Below are positions 39,424 through 47,845 of a stretch of 64,000 nucleotides of DNA, in pieces. Both the position numbers and the translations under genes were made by a program. The notes below the pieces were generated by a model, which saw only the letters and a list, made by a program, of their open reading frames with translations, did not search any database and was not told the origin of the DNA. How positions within the stretch are numbered: position 1 is the first letter of the stretch; each line of letters opens with the position of its first letter. The DNA lies in contig NZ_CP029078.1 of the NCBI RefSeq assembly GCF_005222485.1, positions 5,979,501-6,043,500 on the forward strand. Reading direction: 5' to 3'. The stretch comes from Streptomyces griseoviridis (lineage in GTDB: Bacteria; Actinomycetota; Actinomycetes; Streptomycetales; Streptomycetaceae).

Positions 39424-40125
39424 TCAGTCGTCGTCGGAGTGGTGGCCGTGGTCGTCGCCGTCCGCGTGGTGGCCGCTGTCGTCGCCGTCTTGGCCCTCGA
39501 CGCCGGCGTCATCGGACGCGCGGGCCGTCACCTTGCCCGTGTCCAGGTCGACACGGTGGTCGCGCTCCGCTCCCGCCGCCGTGCGGGTCTCCACCTCCCA
39601 GCCCCGGTCGGCGCCGTCGTCGTCCAGCTCCACCGACGTCACCGTGGCCCCCTGGGACGACGCCGCGCGGGCCGCCCCGGCCGCCGACACCGACGTCCCG
39701 GCCAGCGCGCGCCGCACCTCGGCGGTGTCGTCCTCGTCCTCGGCGTGGACGCCCACCACCGCGCCGGTGCGGGCGTCCACGTCGACGCTGCGCCAGGTGC
39801 CGTCGGCGGCCAGGACATCGACGTCCCAGACGGTCGCACCGCGGCGATCGTCGTCGTCGTCCAGTTCGGCGGAGACGGCCGTGCCCGGTGTGCGGGCCAG
39901 CGCCGCCCCGATCGCGTCGGCGGCCGACACCCGCGCCGACACCACCCGCACGGTGTCGTCGTCGGTGCCGTCGCCGTGCGACGGGTCCCGGCGGTCGTCC
40001 GCCGCCGTGGCGGGCGTCTGCCGTGCCGACCCGCCGTCGCCCCCCGACACCGCGAGTGCCGTGGCCGTGCCGCCCCCGATCAGGGCGACGGTCGTCACGG
40101 CCGCGATCACGATGTTGCGCTTCAT
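39424..40125 (-). CDS. Secreted or anchored protein with two PepSY-like domains
   Basis: The 233-residue protein has an N-terminal signal sequence or membrane anchor (KRNIVIAAVTTVALIGGGTATALAVSG). Two PepSY-type modules follow, each with the pattern A-x-x-x-A followed by WDVDVLAADGTWRSVDVDARTGAVV or WEVETRTAAGAERDHRVDLDTGKV. The C-terminal tail is extremely rich in Asp and His (HHADGDDHGHH), a likely metal-binding region. The ATG at 40125 follows GGGAGGAAAA; an upstream in-frame reading crosses the promoter. It diverges from the two-component genes, with a repeat array between them, and is a likely target of that system. Confidence 0.85.
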   Translation of the reverse strand: MKRNIVIAAVTTVALIGGGTATALAVSGGDGGSARQTPATAADDRRDPSHGDGTDDDTVRVVSARVSAADAIGAALARTPGTAVSAELDDDDDRRGATVWDVDVLAADGTWRSVDVDARTGAVVGVHAEDEDDTAEVRRALAGTSVSAAGAARAASSQGATVTSVELDDDGADRGWEVETRTAAGAERDHRVDLDTGKVTARASDDAGVEGQDGDDSGHHADGDDHGHHSDDD

Positions 40126-40187
40126 GGCGTTTTCCTCCCGAGTGGTGTCGTTCTCGACGAGACCCACCGTCGCCGACCGCGGCTGAG

Positions 40188-40225
40188 GGGAACCTGAAAC
40201 CTCCTGAAGGGAGCTTCAGGTTCCC
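40188..40225. promoter_or_regulatory. Response-regulator-type repeat array
   Basis: The direct repeat CCTGAA occurs at 40193 and 40203, 10 bases apart. An inverted copy TTCAGG lies at 40215-40220. The outer arms GGGAACCTGAA (40188-40198) and TTCAGGTTCCC (40215-40225) form an 11-bp inverted repeat. Repeats one helical turn apart are the usual binding pattern of OmpR/PhoB-type regulators. The array lies between the divergent PepSY and response regulator genes. Confidence 0.7.
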
Positions 40226-40242
40226 TTTGCGACCCTGTACCC

Positions 40243-40911
40243 ATGCGCCTGTTGATCGTGGAAGACGAGAAGCGCCTCGCGCTGTCGCTCGCCAAGGGGC
40301 TGACCGCCGAGGGGTACGCCGTGGACGTCGTCCACGACGGCCGGGAGGGCCTGCACCGGGCCTGTGAGGGGGCGTACGACCTCGTGATCCTCGACATCAT
40401 GCTGCCCGGCCTCAACGGCTACCGCGTCTGCGCCGCCCTGCGCGCCGCCGGGCACGAGGTGCCGATCCTGATGCTCACCGCCAAGGACGGCGAGTACGAC
40501 GAGGCCGAGGGCCTGGACACCGGCGCCGACGACTACCTCACCAAACCGTTCTCGTACGTCGTGCTGGTCGCCCGGGTGAAGGCGCTGCTGCGCCGCCGCG
40601 CGCAGGGCCCGGGCGCCTCCCCGGTCCGGGTCCTCGGCGATCTGCGGGTCGACACCGCGGCCCGCCGGGTCTTCCTGCGGGACGACGAGGTGACCCTCAC
40701 GGCGAAGGAGTTCGCCGTCCTCGAACACCTCGTGGGGCGGGCCGGCGAGGTCGTCTCCAAGGCCGACATCCTGGAGCACGTCTGGGACTTCGCGTACGAC
40801 GGCGACCCCAACATCGTCGAGGTGTACGTCAGCACCCTGCGCCGCAAGCTGCGCGCCGAACTCATCAGGACCGTGCGCGGCGCCGGGTACCGCCTGGAGA
40901 CCGGGCGGTGA
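40243..40911 (+). CDS. OmpR-family response regulator
   Basis: The 222-residue protein has a receiver domain with the acidic pair ED (7-8), phosphoacceptor Asp51 in VILDIMLPG, LTAKD, and Lys101 in DDYLTKPF. A winged-helix domain of the OmpR/PhoB type follows (about 130-220, with LTAKEFAVLEHLVGRAGEVVSK, EVYVSTLRRKL and RTVRGAGYRLE). Its stop overlaps the GTG of the kinase gene. The gene lies 18 bases after a repeat array that it probably binds. Confidence 0.95.
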   Translation: MRLLIVEDEKRLALSLAKGLTAEGYAVDVVHDGREGLHRACEGAYDLVILDIMLPGLNGYRVCAALRAAGHEVPILMLTAKDGEYDEAEGLDTGADDYLTKPFSYVVLVARVKALLRRRAQGPGASPVRVLGDLRVDTAARRVFLRDDEVTLTAKEFAVLEHLVGRAGEVVSKADILEHVWDFAYDGDPNIVEVYVSTLRRKLRAELIRTVRGAGYRLETGR

Positions 40912-42422
40912 GCCGGGTCCTCGGGTCGGTCAGGGCGAAGGCCACCCTCGGCGCCACCCTGGTCGTCGCGGTGGCCCTGCTCGCGGCCGGGGCCGCCGTG
41001 CTGCTGTCGCTGCGCGGCAACCTGCTCGACCAGGCGGACACCCAGGCCGAGCGCTCCGCCAGGAACGTGGCCGCCGACCTCGCCGCGGGCACCGCCTACG
41101 ACCGGCTCGACCTCGACGACGACGGGCCGCCGGTCCAGGTCGTCGACGAGGACGGCCGCCTGGTCGCCGCGAGCGAGGGCCTCGACGCCGTCTCAGGGAC
41201 GGGCAGCGCGGCCGTCCGCCCCCGGCCCCCGTCGCCGTCGGCCACGCCGGACGGCGGCGGCAGCGACGAGCGCGGCAGCCGCGACGACAGCGACGACAGC
41301 GACGACGACGGCGACGACAGTGGCGACGACCGTTCGGGCAGGGCAGGTTCGGGCGGTGACGACGACTCCTACGCCACCCTCGAACCCGGCGAGATCGCCG
41401 ACGAGGCCGGTCGCTCCGACGGCTCCGCGACCGTCGACGGCGAGCGGGCCGACTACCGCTTCGCCGCCGTCCAGGTGGAGGTGCCGGGCAAGGGGCGGCT
41501 CACCGTGTGGGCGGGCGCCGCGCTCGCCACCGAGCAGGGCGCCGTACGGACCGCGCTGACCGTCATGCTGGTCGGGTTCCCGCTGCTGCTCTGCGTCGTC
41601 GGGGTCGTCACCTGGCTGGTCACCCGGCGGGCGCTGCGGCCGGTCGAGGGGATCAGGCGGGAGCTGGCCGCGATCACCGCCTCCGCGGACCTCGCCCGCC
41701 GGGTGCCGGTGCCCGACGCGCACGACGAGGTCGCCCGGCTGGCCCGCACCACCAACGAGACGCTGACCGCGCTGGAGACCTCGGTGGAGCGCCAGCGCCG
41801 GTTCGTCGCCGACGCCTCCCACGAACTGCGCAGCCCGATCGCCTCGCTGCGCACCCAGTTGGAGGTCGGCGAGGCGCACCCCGAGCTGCTGGACGTGCCG
41901 GGCGCCGTCGAGGACACCGTGCGGCTCCAGCGGCTCGCCGCCGACCTGCTGCTGCTGGCCAGGCTCGACGCGGGGGAGCGGCCCGCCGACACCCCGGTCG
42001 ACCTCGGGGAGCTGGCCCTCGACCAGTCCGCGGGGCGGGCCGGGGTGACGGTGTCCGCGGCCGACGCCGTCACGGTGTCCGGATCGCGCGGGCAACTGGC
42101 GCGGGTGCTGGCCAACCTGCTGGACAACGCGGCCAGGCACGCCCGCGCGGAGATCACCGTCACGGTGCGCCGGGAGGGTGACGTCGCGGTCCTCGCGGTC
42201 GCCGACGACGGCGACGGGGTGCCCGAGGACGAACGGGAGCGGATCTTCGAGCGGTTCGTGCGGCGGGACGACGCGCGCAGCCGGGACGACGGCGGGGCCG
42301 GACTCGGGCTCGCCATCGCGCGGGATGTCGCCGCCCGCCACGGCGGCACCCTCACCGTCCGTCAGGCACCGGCGGGCGGCGCCCTGTTCGAACTGCGGCT
42401 GCCGCCGCGCGACCGGGCCTAG
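40908..42422 (+). CDS. Sensor histidine kinase with Asp/Ser-rich external domain
   Basis: The 504-residue kinase has membrane helices at about 16-36 and 213-236. Between them lies a sensor region with a strongly acidic segment at about 119-153 (runs of Asp, Ser and Gly). A HAMP region follows (about 238-292), then HisKA with the phosphorylated His305 in ADASHELRSPI, and the HATPase domain with NLLDNAARHA, VADDGDGVP and GGAGLGLAIARDVAARHGG. The GTG start overlaps the regulator stop by four bases. The acidic sensor, next to an Asp/His-rich PepSY protein, suggests a metal ion or cationic peptide signal; that is inference. Confidence 0.94.
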   Translation: MSRVLGSVRAKATLGATLVVAVALLAAGAAVLLSLRGNLLDQADTQAERSARNVAADLAAGTAYDRLDLDDDGPPVQVVDEDGRLVAASEGLDAVSGTGSAAVRPRPPSPSATPDGGGSDERGSRDDSDDSDDDGDDSGDDRSGRAGSGGDDDSYATLEPGEIADEAGRSDGSATVDGERADYRFAAVQVEVPGKGRLTVWAGAALATEQGAVRTALTVMLVGFPLLLCVVGVVTWLVTRRALRPVEGIRRELAAITASADLARRVPVPDAHDEVARLARTTNETLTALETSVERQRRFVADASHELRSPIASLRTQLEVGEAHPELLDVPGAVEDTVRLQRLAADLLLLARLDAGERPADTPVDLGELALDQSAGRAGVTVSAADAVTVSGSRGQLARVLANLLDNAARHARAEITVTVRREGDVAVLAVADDGDGVPEDERERIFERFVRRDDARSRDDGGAGLGLAIARDVAARHGGTLTVRQAPAGGALFELRLPPRDRA

Positions 42423-42437
42423 GACGGGCCCCCGAGG

Positions 42438-42914
42438 CTACGGGCGGCCGCGGTGGCCGCGCAGGTGCTGGGCGATCGGCTTCAGCGCCTTCTCCAGTTC
42501 CGCGAGGGCGTCGGGGGAGAGCAGGTCGATGAAGTGCCTGCGCACGGACGCCACATGGTGGGGCGAGACCTTCCGCATGGTCTCCAGGCCGTGCGCGGTG
42601 AGGACGGCGAAGAGGCCGCGCCGGTCGGACTCGCAGTTCTCGCGCCTGACCAGGTCGGCGTTCTCCATCCGGGTGATCTGGTGCGAGAGTCTGCTCTTGG
42701 ACTGGAGGGTGGCGGCGGCGAGGTCGCTCATCCGCATCCGCATGTCGTCCGACTCGGAGAGGTTCACGAGGATCTCGTAGTCGTTCATCGTCAGGCCGAA
42801 CGGCTGGAGGTCCTTCTCCAGCTGATACGTCAACAGCCTGTTGACCTCTAGGTGGGTGCGCCAGGCGCACTGCTCCGCGTCGGTCAGCCAGTGCGTGGCC
42901 GTCTCAGTCTCCAT
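42438..42914 (-). CDS. MarR-family transcriptional regulator
   Basis: The 158-residue protein is a winged-helix MarR regulator. The DNA-binding region spans about 45-110, with LTMNDYEILVNLSES, MSDLAAATLQSKSRLSHQITRMENADLVRRE and the wing CESDRRGLFAVLT. The dimerisation helices lie at both ends. It converges with the histidine kinase gene. The region before its start is AT-rich (TACCTAAGATGTTGAATGATGAAC), as expected for an autoregulated promoter. The target is not clear. Confidence 0.9.
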   Translation of the reverse strand: METETATHWLTDAEQCAWRTHLEVNRLLTYQLEKDLQPFGLTMNDYEILVNLSESDDMRMRMSDLAAATLQSKSRLSHQITRMENADLVRRENCESDRRGLFAVLTAHGLETMRKVSPHHVASVRRHFIDLLSPDALAELEKALKPIAQHLRGHRGRP

Positions 42915-43006
42915 GAGTGAAGTCTACCTAAGATGTTGAATGATGAACTAGCCTGAGCGGTGTGACGGCGTGCACGCGTTCGACGTCACACTCCGCAGAC
43001 TACCGC

Positions 43007-43807
43007 TCACAGACCGAAGCGGCGCTGGAGGTCACCGAGCTGTCCGGGAAGGCGCTGTGCCCCCGCGCCCGGCGCGCCACCGGTCTGCGGCCCCTGCCCG
43101 CCCGGCACCCCGGCCTGCTGCGGAGGCGCCCCGATCGGCTGCTCCGCCATGAGCGACTCGCTCGACTGGAGCAGCACCGTGCCGGCCCCGACGAACTCGA
43201 ACTGGTGCTCCTCGCCGGAGGCCCCGCCGATGCCCGTCATCGCACGTAGGCCGCCCAGCACGCCGGTCAGATAGCCGTGGTCGTAGTGGTGGCAGGGGGA
43301 GGGGCAGTCGGCCCAGCCGACCAGCGCCTGCGGGTCGACCCGGATCGGGGGTTCCATGAACACCACGGGGCCGTTCGAGGCGGCGACGAACTTGCCCGTT
43401 CCGATCAGGGTCAGAAAGCCCGGCACGATCGACTGCTTGAGCGCCAGACTTGGCTGGAAAGCGAGCAGATTGCCGGAGCGAACGGTCAGATTGCCGTCGT
43501 CGAGGTCGAACGAGTTCACGTCGAAGGCCCGGTCGGCGAGGAGCATCTTGCCCGAGCCCTCCGCCACCACCCAGTCGCTCGCGTGCAGCGGCGAATGGAA
43601 CGACGTCCGCACCAGGTGGTCGAGACGGCCGTGCCCGATGCCGTTGAAGTCGATCGACCCGTAGTAGGCGATCATCTTCCCCTTCTGGAGGAACCACTGG
43701 CTCCCCTTCAGCTCCACGCAGAAGGTGTAGTCGTTCACGTTGTCGTCGACCGGCAGCGTCGCCGGGTCGAGGACCACAGGACCGCCGGTGCCCGGGTACC
43801 CGCTCAC
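43007..43807 (-). CDS. AIM24-family protein 3 of 3
   Basis: The 266-residue protein has the AIM24 (TerB-associated) beta-rich fold that is structurally like the TRAP RNA-binding protein. Seen here are GSQWFLQKGKMIAYYG, the GKMLLADRAFDVNSFDLDDGNLTVRSGNLLAF block and the FEFVGAGTVLLQSSESL end. A Pro/Gly/Gln-rich tail of about 40 residues follows. The function of bacterial AIM24 proteins is not established. Its GTG or ATG start overlaps the stop of the previous AIM24 gene by four bases, so the three are co-translated. Confidence 0.88.
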   Translation of the reverse strand: MSGYPGTGGPVVLDPATLPVDDNVNDYTFCVELKGSQWFLQKGKMIAYYGSIDFNGIGHGRLDHLVRTSFHSPLHASDWVVAEGSGKMLLADRAFDVNSFDLDDGNLTVRSGNLLAFQPSLALKQSIVPGFLTLIGTGKFVAASNGPVVFMEPPIRVDPQALVGWADCPSPCHHYDHGYLTGVLGGLRAMTGIGGASGEEHQFEFVGAGTVLLQSSESLMAEQPIGAPPQQAGVPGGQGPQTGGAPGAGAQRLPGQLGDLQRRFGL

Positions 43808-44454
43808 AGCTTCTCCTCCGACGCCTGGACGTACACCGCACCGCTCCCGCTCAGCTCCAGTTGGAACGCCTCGCCCGACCCCCGCCCCACCATCTCCCGC
43901 CAGCCGAGCGCCGCCGACAGCCGGTTGCGCACGTCGCCGTGGTGGGCCACGTACGCCTGCGGGTCGACGTGCACCGGGCGCTGCGGGGTGATCGGGACCT
44001 CGAAGACACCGCCGTGCGCCATCACGGCCACCGCGCCCCGCCCCCGCAGGGTGGTCGTGAACAGGCCCTGCCCGGTCACCTGGCCCCGCACCATGCCCAT
44101 CACCCCGCCCTGCGAGCCCATGAACATCGTGCCCTGTTCGAGGGTGCCCTCGAAGGCGAGCAGCCGGTCCGCCTCCACGTAGAGGGTGTCGCCGGTCAGC
44201 TCGATGACCTGGACATGGTGGCCGCCGTGCCCGAACAGCACGGTGCCGCGGCCCTCGACGGTCATCAGCGGGGTCGCCTCACCGGCCACCCGGCGCCCGA
44301 CCATCGACAGGAAGCCGCCCTGGCCGCCCTGGAGGTTCGGGGTGAACGACACCTCGCCCCGGTAGGCGAGCATCGCGCCGCGCTGGCTGTACAGCCGCTG
44401 TCCCGGCTGGAGGGCGGCCTCGACCATCTTGGAGTTGATCTCACGGAAGCCCAT
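43804..44454 (-). CDS. AIM24-family protein 2 of 3
   Basis: The 216-residue protein is a second AIM24 domain protein with QPGQRLYSQRGAMLAYRG, the GHGGHHVQVIELTGDTLYVEADRLLAFEGTL block and the FQLELSGSGAVYVQAS end. It has no signal peptide or membrane helix. The ATG at 44454 has better spacing to the GGGGG upstream than the ATG at 44463. It sits between the other two AIM24 genes with essentially no gap. Confidence 0.88.
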   Translation of the reverse strand: MGFREINSKMVEAALQPGQRLYSQRGAMLAYRGEVSFTPNLQGGQGGFLSMVGRRVAGEATPLMTVEGRGTVLFGHGGHHVQVIELTGDTLYVEADRLLAFEGTLEQGTMFMGSQGGVMGMVRGQVTGQGLFTTTLRGRGAVAVMAHGGVFEVPITPQRPVHVDPQAYVAHHGDVRNRLSAALGWREMVGRGSGEAFQLELSGSGAVYVQASEEKL

Positions 44455-44455
44455 C

Positions 44456-45097
44456 TCACACATCCCCCGCGATCGTCTCGCGCTCGCTCGGCTGGACGTA
44501 CACCAGGCCCTCGCCCTCGAACCGGATCTGGAAGGCCTCGCCGCCGCCCTCGCCGAGGAAGGTGCGGAAGGTCACACCGGACTGGAAGGACTGCCGCAGC
44601 CCGCCGCCCTGGTGGGCGATGTAGGCGCCGGGGTCGACGGTCAGCGGGTACTGCGGGCTGACCCGCAGCACCACGGCGGGGCCGTCGGAGAGGATCGCCG
44701 CCTGCCCGTGCCCCTCCACCGTCGTCGTGAAGAGGCCGTTGCCCTGGGAGGCGCCGCGCAGCCCGGTGAACGTGGTGCCGGTCCTGAGCCCGGCGTCGGT
44801 CACCAGCAGGTTGCTCGACTCCACGTAGAGCTTGTCGCCCTGGAGTCCGACGAGGTTGATCTCCGCGGCACGGTCGGCGAACCAGCAGGTGCCGTGCCCC
44901 TTCACCTCCATCACCGTCATCTGCTCGCCGGTGATCCGCCGGGTCACCATCCCCCGGATCCCCTCACCACCGCCGCTCAGCTTCTTGAACGTCATCTGCC
45001 CGTCGTACGCGACCATCGAGCCGTTCTTCGCCTTCACGGCGTCCCCGGTCATGTCGACGGCGAGCACCTTGCTGCCCTGGAGTCGGAACATCGCCAC
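44456..45097 (-). CDS. AIM24-family protein 1 of 3
   Basis: The 213-residue protein begins [19 protein letters not shown] and has the AIM24 blocks [32 protein letters not shown] and [17 protein letters not shown]. It is the first gene of the three-gene run. The three proteins are clearly paralogous but differ over most positions, which suggests an old duplication and perhaps a hetero-oligomer. A 138-base gap to the divergent DUF3817 gene should hold the promoter. Confidence 0.9.
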   Translation of the reverse strand: MAMFRLQGSKVLAVDMTGDAVKAKNGSMVAYDGQMTFKKLSGGGEGIRGMVTRRITGEQMTVMEVKGHGTCWFADRAAEINLVGLQGDKLYVESSNLLVTDAGLRTGTTFTGLRGASQGNGLFTTTVEGHGQAAILSDGPAVVLRVSPQYPLTVDPGAYIAHQGGGLRQSFQSGVTFRTFLGEGGGEAFQIRFEGEGLVYVQPSERETIAGDV

Positions 45098-45235
45098 CCA
45101 GCGAAGGTAACCCCCGCCGCCGCCCCGTCCCCCACGTTTGTCACAATGGGACGACGTTTGTGCCCGCGTTCACAAACGCGTCGGCGCGGCTTCCGCACCC
45201 GCCGGCGTCATCCCACCGACCACCGAAGGTGACCC

Positions 45236-45580
45236 GTGGACCTCAAGACCGCCTCCGCCCTCCGCCGTCTCCGCCTCGTCTCCGCGCCCGAGGCGGTCTC
45301 CTTCCTGCTGCTGCTGGTCTGCTCGGTGCTGAAGCGGACCACCGACTTCAACGCGGTCCCGGTCATGGGCGCGGTCCACGGCATCCTCTTCGTCCTCTAC
45401 GTGATCTTCTGGGCGGACGCCTGGAACCGCGCCAAGTGGAGCCTGGGCACCGCCGCGCTCTACTTCGTCCTCTCGGTCCTGCCGACCGGCGGCTTCTTCG
45501 CCGAGCGCCGGCTCAAGCGCGCCGCCGAGGACGAGGTCATCGCCTCCCGCGCCCGCAGGGAAGGGGTGGTCGGCGCATGA
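45236..45580 (+). CDS. DUF3817 membrane protein
   Basis: The 114-residue protein has three hydrophobic helices (about 17-35, 43-62 and 72-90) and the DUF3817 landmarks [29 protein letters not shown] and [14 protein letters not shown]. Family members are small actinobacterial membrane proteins of unknown function. The GTG start follows GAAGG. It overlaps the next gene in an ATGA arrangement. A second DUF3817 gene lies at 54492. Confidence 0.88.
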   Translation: MDLKTASALRRLRLVSAPEAVSFLLLLVCSVLKRTTDFNAVPVMGAVHGILFVLYVIFWADAWNRAKWSLGTAALYFVLSVLPTGGFFAERRLKRAAEDEVIASRARREGVVGA

Positions 45581-45873
45581 TCGTCGCCTTCTCCGTGACG
45601 CCGCTCGGCGTCGGCGAGGACGTGGGGGAGTACGTCGCCGACGCGGTCAGGGTGGTCCGCGCGTCCGGGCTGCCGCACCGCACCGACGCCATGTTCACCT
45701 CGATCGAGGGCGAGTGGGACGAGGTCATGGACGTCGTCAGGCGCGCGGTGGCCGCCGTCGAGGCGCGCGCTCCCCGGGTCTCGCTGGTCCTCAAGGCGGA
45801 CATCCGCCCAGGGGTGACCGACGGCCTCACCTCCAAGGTGGCCACGGTGGAACGCCACCTCGCCGACGGTTAG
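45577..45873 (+). CDS. MTH1187/YkoF-like thiamine-binding family protein
   Basis: The 98-residue protein starts [24 protein letters not shown] and has a ferredoxin-like pattern with [21 protein letters not shown] and [13 protein letters not shown]. This is the DUF77/MTH1187 family, whose members form tetramers and some of which bind thiamine or its pyrimidine. Its start overlaps the DUF3817 stop, so the two are coupled. No thiamine transport or synthesis gene is nearby, so the ligand stays open. Confidence 0.85.
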   Translation: MIVAFSVTPLGVGEDVGEYVADAVRVVRASGLPHRTDAMFTSIEGEWDEVMDVVRRAVAAVEARAPRVSLVLKADIRPGVTDGLTSKVATVERHLADG

Positions 45874-46060
45874 GCCCGCTTACCTCAACTCCCTCTCCTC
45901 TACGGGCACTTCACGGCGCCCCGCGCTCCGGTCGCGGCGGCGCGTGCGGTGCCCGTAGCCGATTCGGATGACGCCCACCTGGCCGCTCCAAGTCGACATG
46001 TCCCCATATCTCCACTTTGGTGAGGTTATCGGGATCACTGTTCGATCACTGGAGGGCCCC

Positions 46061-47842
46061 GTGCGGCAGCCTGACGAGGGCTACGACTACGACACCCACA
46101 GCCGACTGGCCGGACCGCTCACCGAGCCGCCGGCCGGCCCCTACCGGGTGCGGTACACCTCTCTCCTCTCCCGCGAGCCCCACCGAATACGCGCCGTCCT
46201 GCTGATGAGCCTGGCCCCGGTGCTCACCGGGATCCTGCTCGTCTACCTGGTCTGGCCCACCCACTGGGTGGAGCGCGAGGGCGGCGAGGAGTGGCTGATC
46301 GGCCTCGACACCACGATGCTCATAGCCATCGGCCTGATCGAGCTGTTCATGGTGGTCAACGTGGCCTCCGTCGCCCACGCCACCCTGGTCGCCCACGACC
46401 CCGTCCCGGTCGTCCCCGAACCCGGCACCCGCGTCGCCTTCCTGACGACGTACGTCCCCGGCAAGGAACCCCTCGCGATGGTCCGCGCGACCCTGGAGGG
46501 CGCGGTGCGGATCACCCACCCCGGCCTCCTCGACGTCTGGCTCCTCGACGAGGGCGACGACGAGCAGGCCAAGGCGCTCTGCGCCGAACTGGGCGTACGC
46601 CACTTCACCCGCCACGGCGTCCCGGAGTGGAACCGCCCCAAGGGCGTCCACAAGGCCCGCACCAAGCACGGCAACTACAACGCGTGGATCGCCATGCACG
46701 GCGACGCGTACGACTTCTTCGCCTCCGTCGACACCGACCACGTCCCCGGCCCGAACTTCCTCGAACGGATGATGGGCTACTTCCGGGACCCGGACGTCGC
46801 CTTCGTCGTCGGCCCGCAGGTGTACGGCAACTACGCCAACCCCGTCACCAAGGCCGCGGAGTCGCAGCAGTTCCTCTTCCACGCGCTGATCCAGCGGGCG
46901 GGCAACCGCTACCGCGCGCCGATGTTCGTCGGCACCAACAACGTCGTGCGGATCTCCGCCGTCAAGCAGATCGGCGGCCTGTACGACTCGATCACCGAGG
47001 ACATGGCGACCGGCTTCGAGATCCACCGCCGCCGCAACCCCGCCACCGGCCGCCACTGGCGGTCCGTCTACACCCCCGACGTCCTCGCGGTGGGCGAGGG
47101 CCCGGCCTCCTGGACCGACTTCTTCACCCAGCAGATGCGCTGGTCGCGCGGCACCTACGAGACCCTGCTCAAGCAGTACTGGAAGGCACCGTTCACGATG
47201 CCGCCCGGCCGGCTGTTCTCGTACACGATGATGCTCGTCTACTACCCCATGACGGCCGTCAACTGGCTGCTCGGCATCCTCAGCTGCGTGCTCTTCATGT
47301 GGTTCGGGGCCTCCGGCACCCAGGTCTCCGCCTCCGTCTGGCTGATGCTCTACAGCGACGCGGCGGCCCTCCAGGTCGGCCTCTACCTGTGGAACCGCAG
47401 GCACAACGTCTCCCCGCACGAACCCGAGGGCTCCGGCGGTCTGGCCGGCATGGCGATGTCCGCGCTCTCCGCGCCCATCTACCTCAAGTCGCTCGGCGAA
47501 GCGCTGATCCGCCGCCCCAGCCGGTTCGTGGTGACCCCCAAGGGCGGCGACAGCAGCGCCGACCGGGTCCTCACCTTCCGCATCCACCTCTTCTGGGCGA
47601 CCCTGCTCGCGGCCTCCCTCGCCGCCTCCGTCGTCCTCGACCACACCCACGCGGCCATGCGGACCTGGGCCGTCCTCGCCATGGCGATATCCCTGGCACC
47701 GGTCGGGGTGTGGTGCTCCACGCTGCTCCGGGAGCGCCGGCAGCGGCAGCCGCTGCCCCGCGCCACCCGGCCGAGGGAGAGCGCCGAACCCGTCCTGGCG
47801 GCCGGCGCCCCGGTCTCCAGCTCCTCGACAGGAGGTAACTAG
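46061..47842 (+). CDS. Processive family 2 glycosyltransferase, CslA-like
   Basis: This is a cellulose-synthase-like membrane glycosyltransferase. The GT-A core has the D,D,D,QxxRW set: WLLDEGDDEQA, the DTDH of SVDTDHVPG, ITEDMATG and QQMRWSRG. Two membrane helices precede the core and about five follow it; the length is 593 residues. The GTG at 46061 has GGAGG 5 bases upstream; an in-frame ATG at 45968 has no ribosome-binding site. With the copper oxidase gene three bases downstream and the GH6 gene beyond it, the layout matches cslA-glxA-cslZ of S. coelicolor, which makes a beta-glucan-like polymer at hyphal tips. Whether this is that locus or a paralogue cannot be told here. Confidence 0.9.
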   Translation: MRQPDEGYDYDTHSRLAGPLTEPPAGPYRVRYTSLLSREPHRIRAVLLMSLAPVLTGILLVYLVWPTHWVEREGGEEWLIGLDTTMLIAIGLIELFMVVNVASVAHATLVAHDPVPVVPEPGTRVAFLTTYVPGKEPLAMVRATLEGAVRITHPGLLDVWLLDEGDDEQAKALCAELGVRHFTRHGVPEWNRPKGVHKARTKHGNYNAWIAMHGDAYDFFASVDTDHVPGPNFLERMMGYFRDPDVAFVVGPQVYGNYANPVTKAAESQQFLFHALIQRAGNRYRAPMFVGTNNVVRISAVKQIGGLYDSITEDMATGFEIHRRRNPATGRHWRSVYTPDVLAVGEGPASWTDFFTQQMRWSRGTYETLLKQYWKAPFTMPPGRLFSYTMMLVYYPMTAVNWLLGILSCVLFMWFGASGTQVSASVWLMLYSDAAALQVGLYLWNRRHNVSPHEPEGSGGLAGMAMSALSAPIYLKSLGEALIRRPSRFVVTPKGGDSSADRVLTFRIHLFWATLLAASLAASVVLDHTHAAMRTWAVLAMAISLAPVGVWCSTLLRERRQRQPLPRATRPRESAEPVLAAGAPVSSSSTGGN

Positions 47843-47845
47843 GCC

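Noticed and set aside
45968..46060. ATG at 45968 as start of the GT2 gene
   Set aside because: No ribosome-binding site precedes it, whereas the GTG at 46061 has GGAGG at the right distance.
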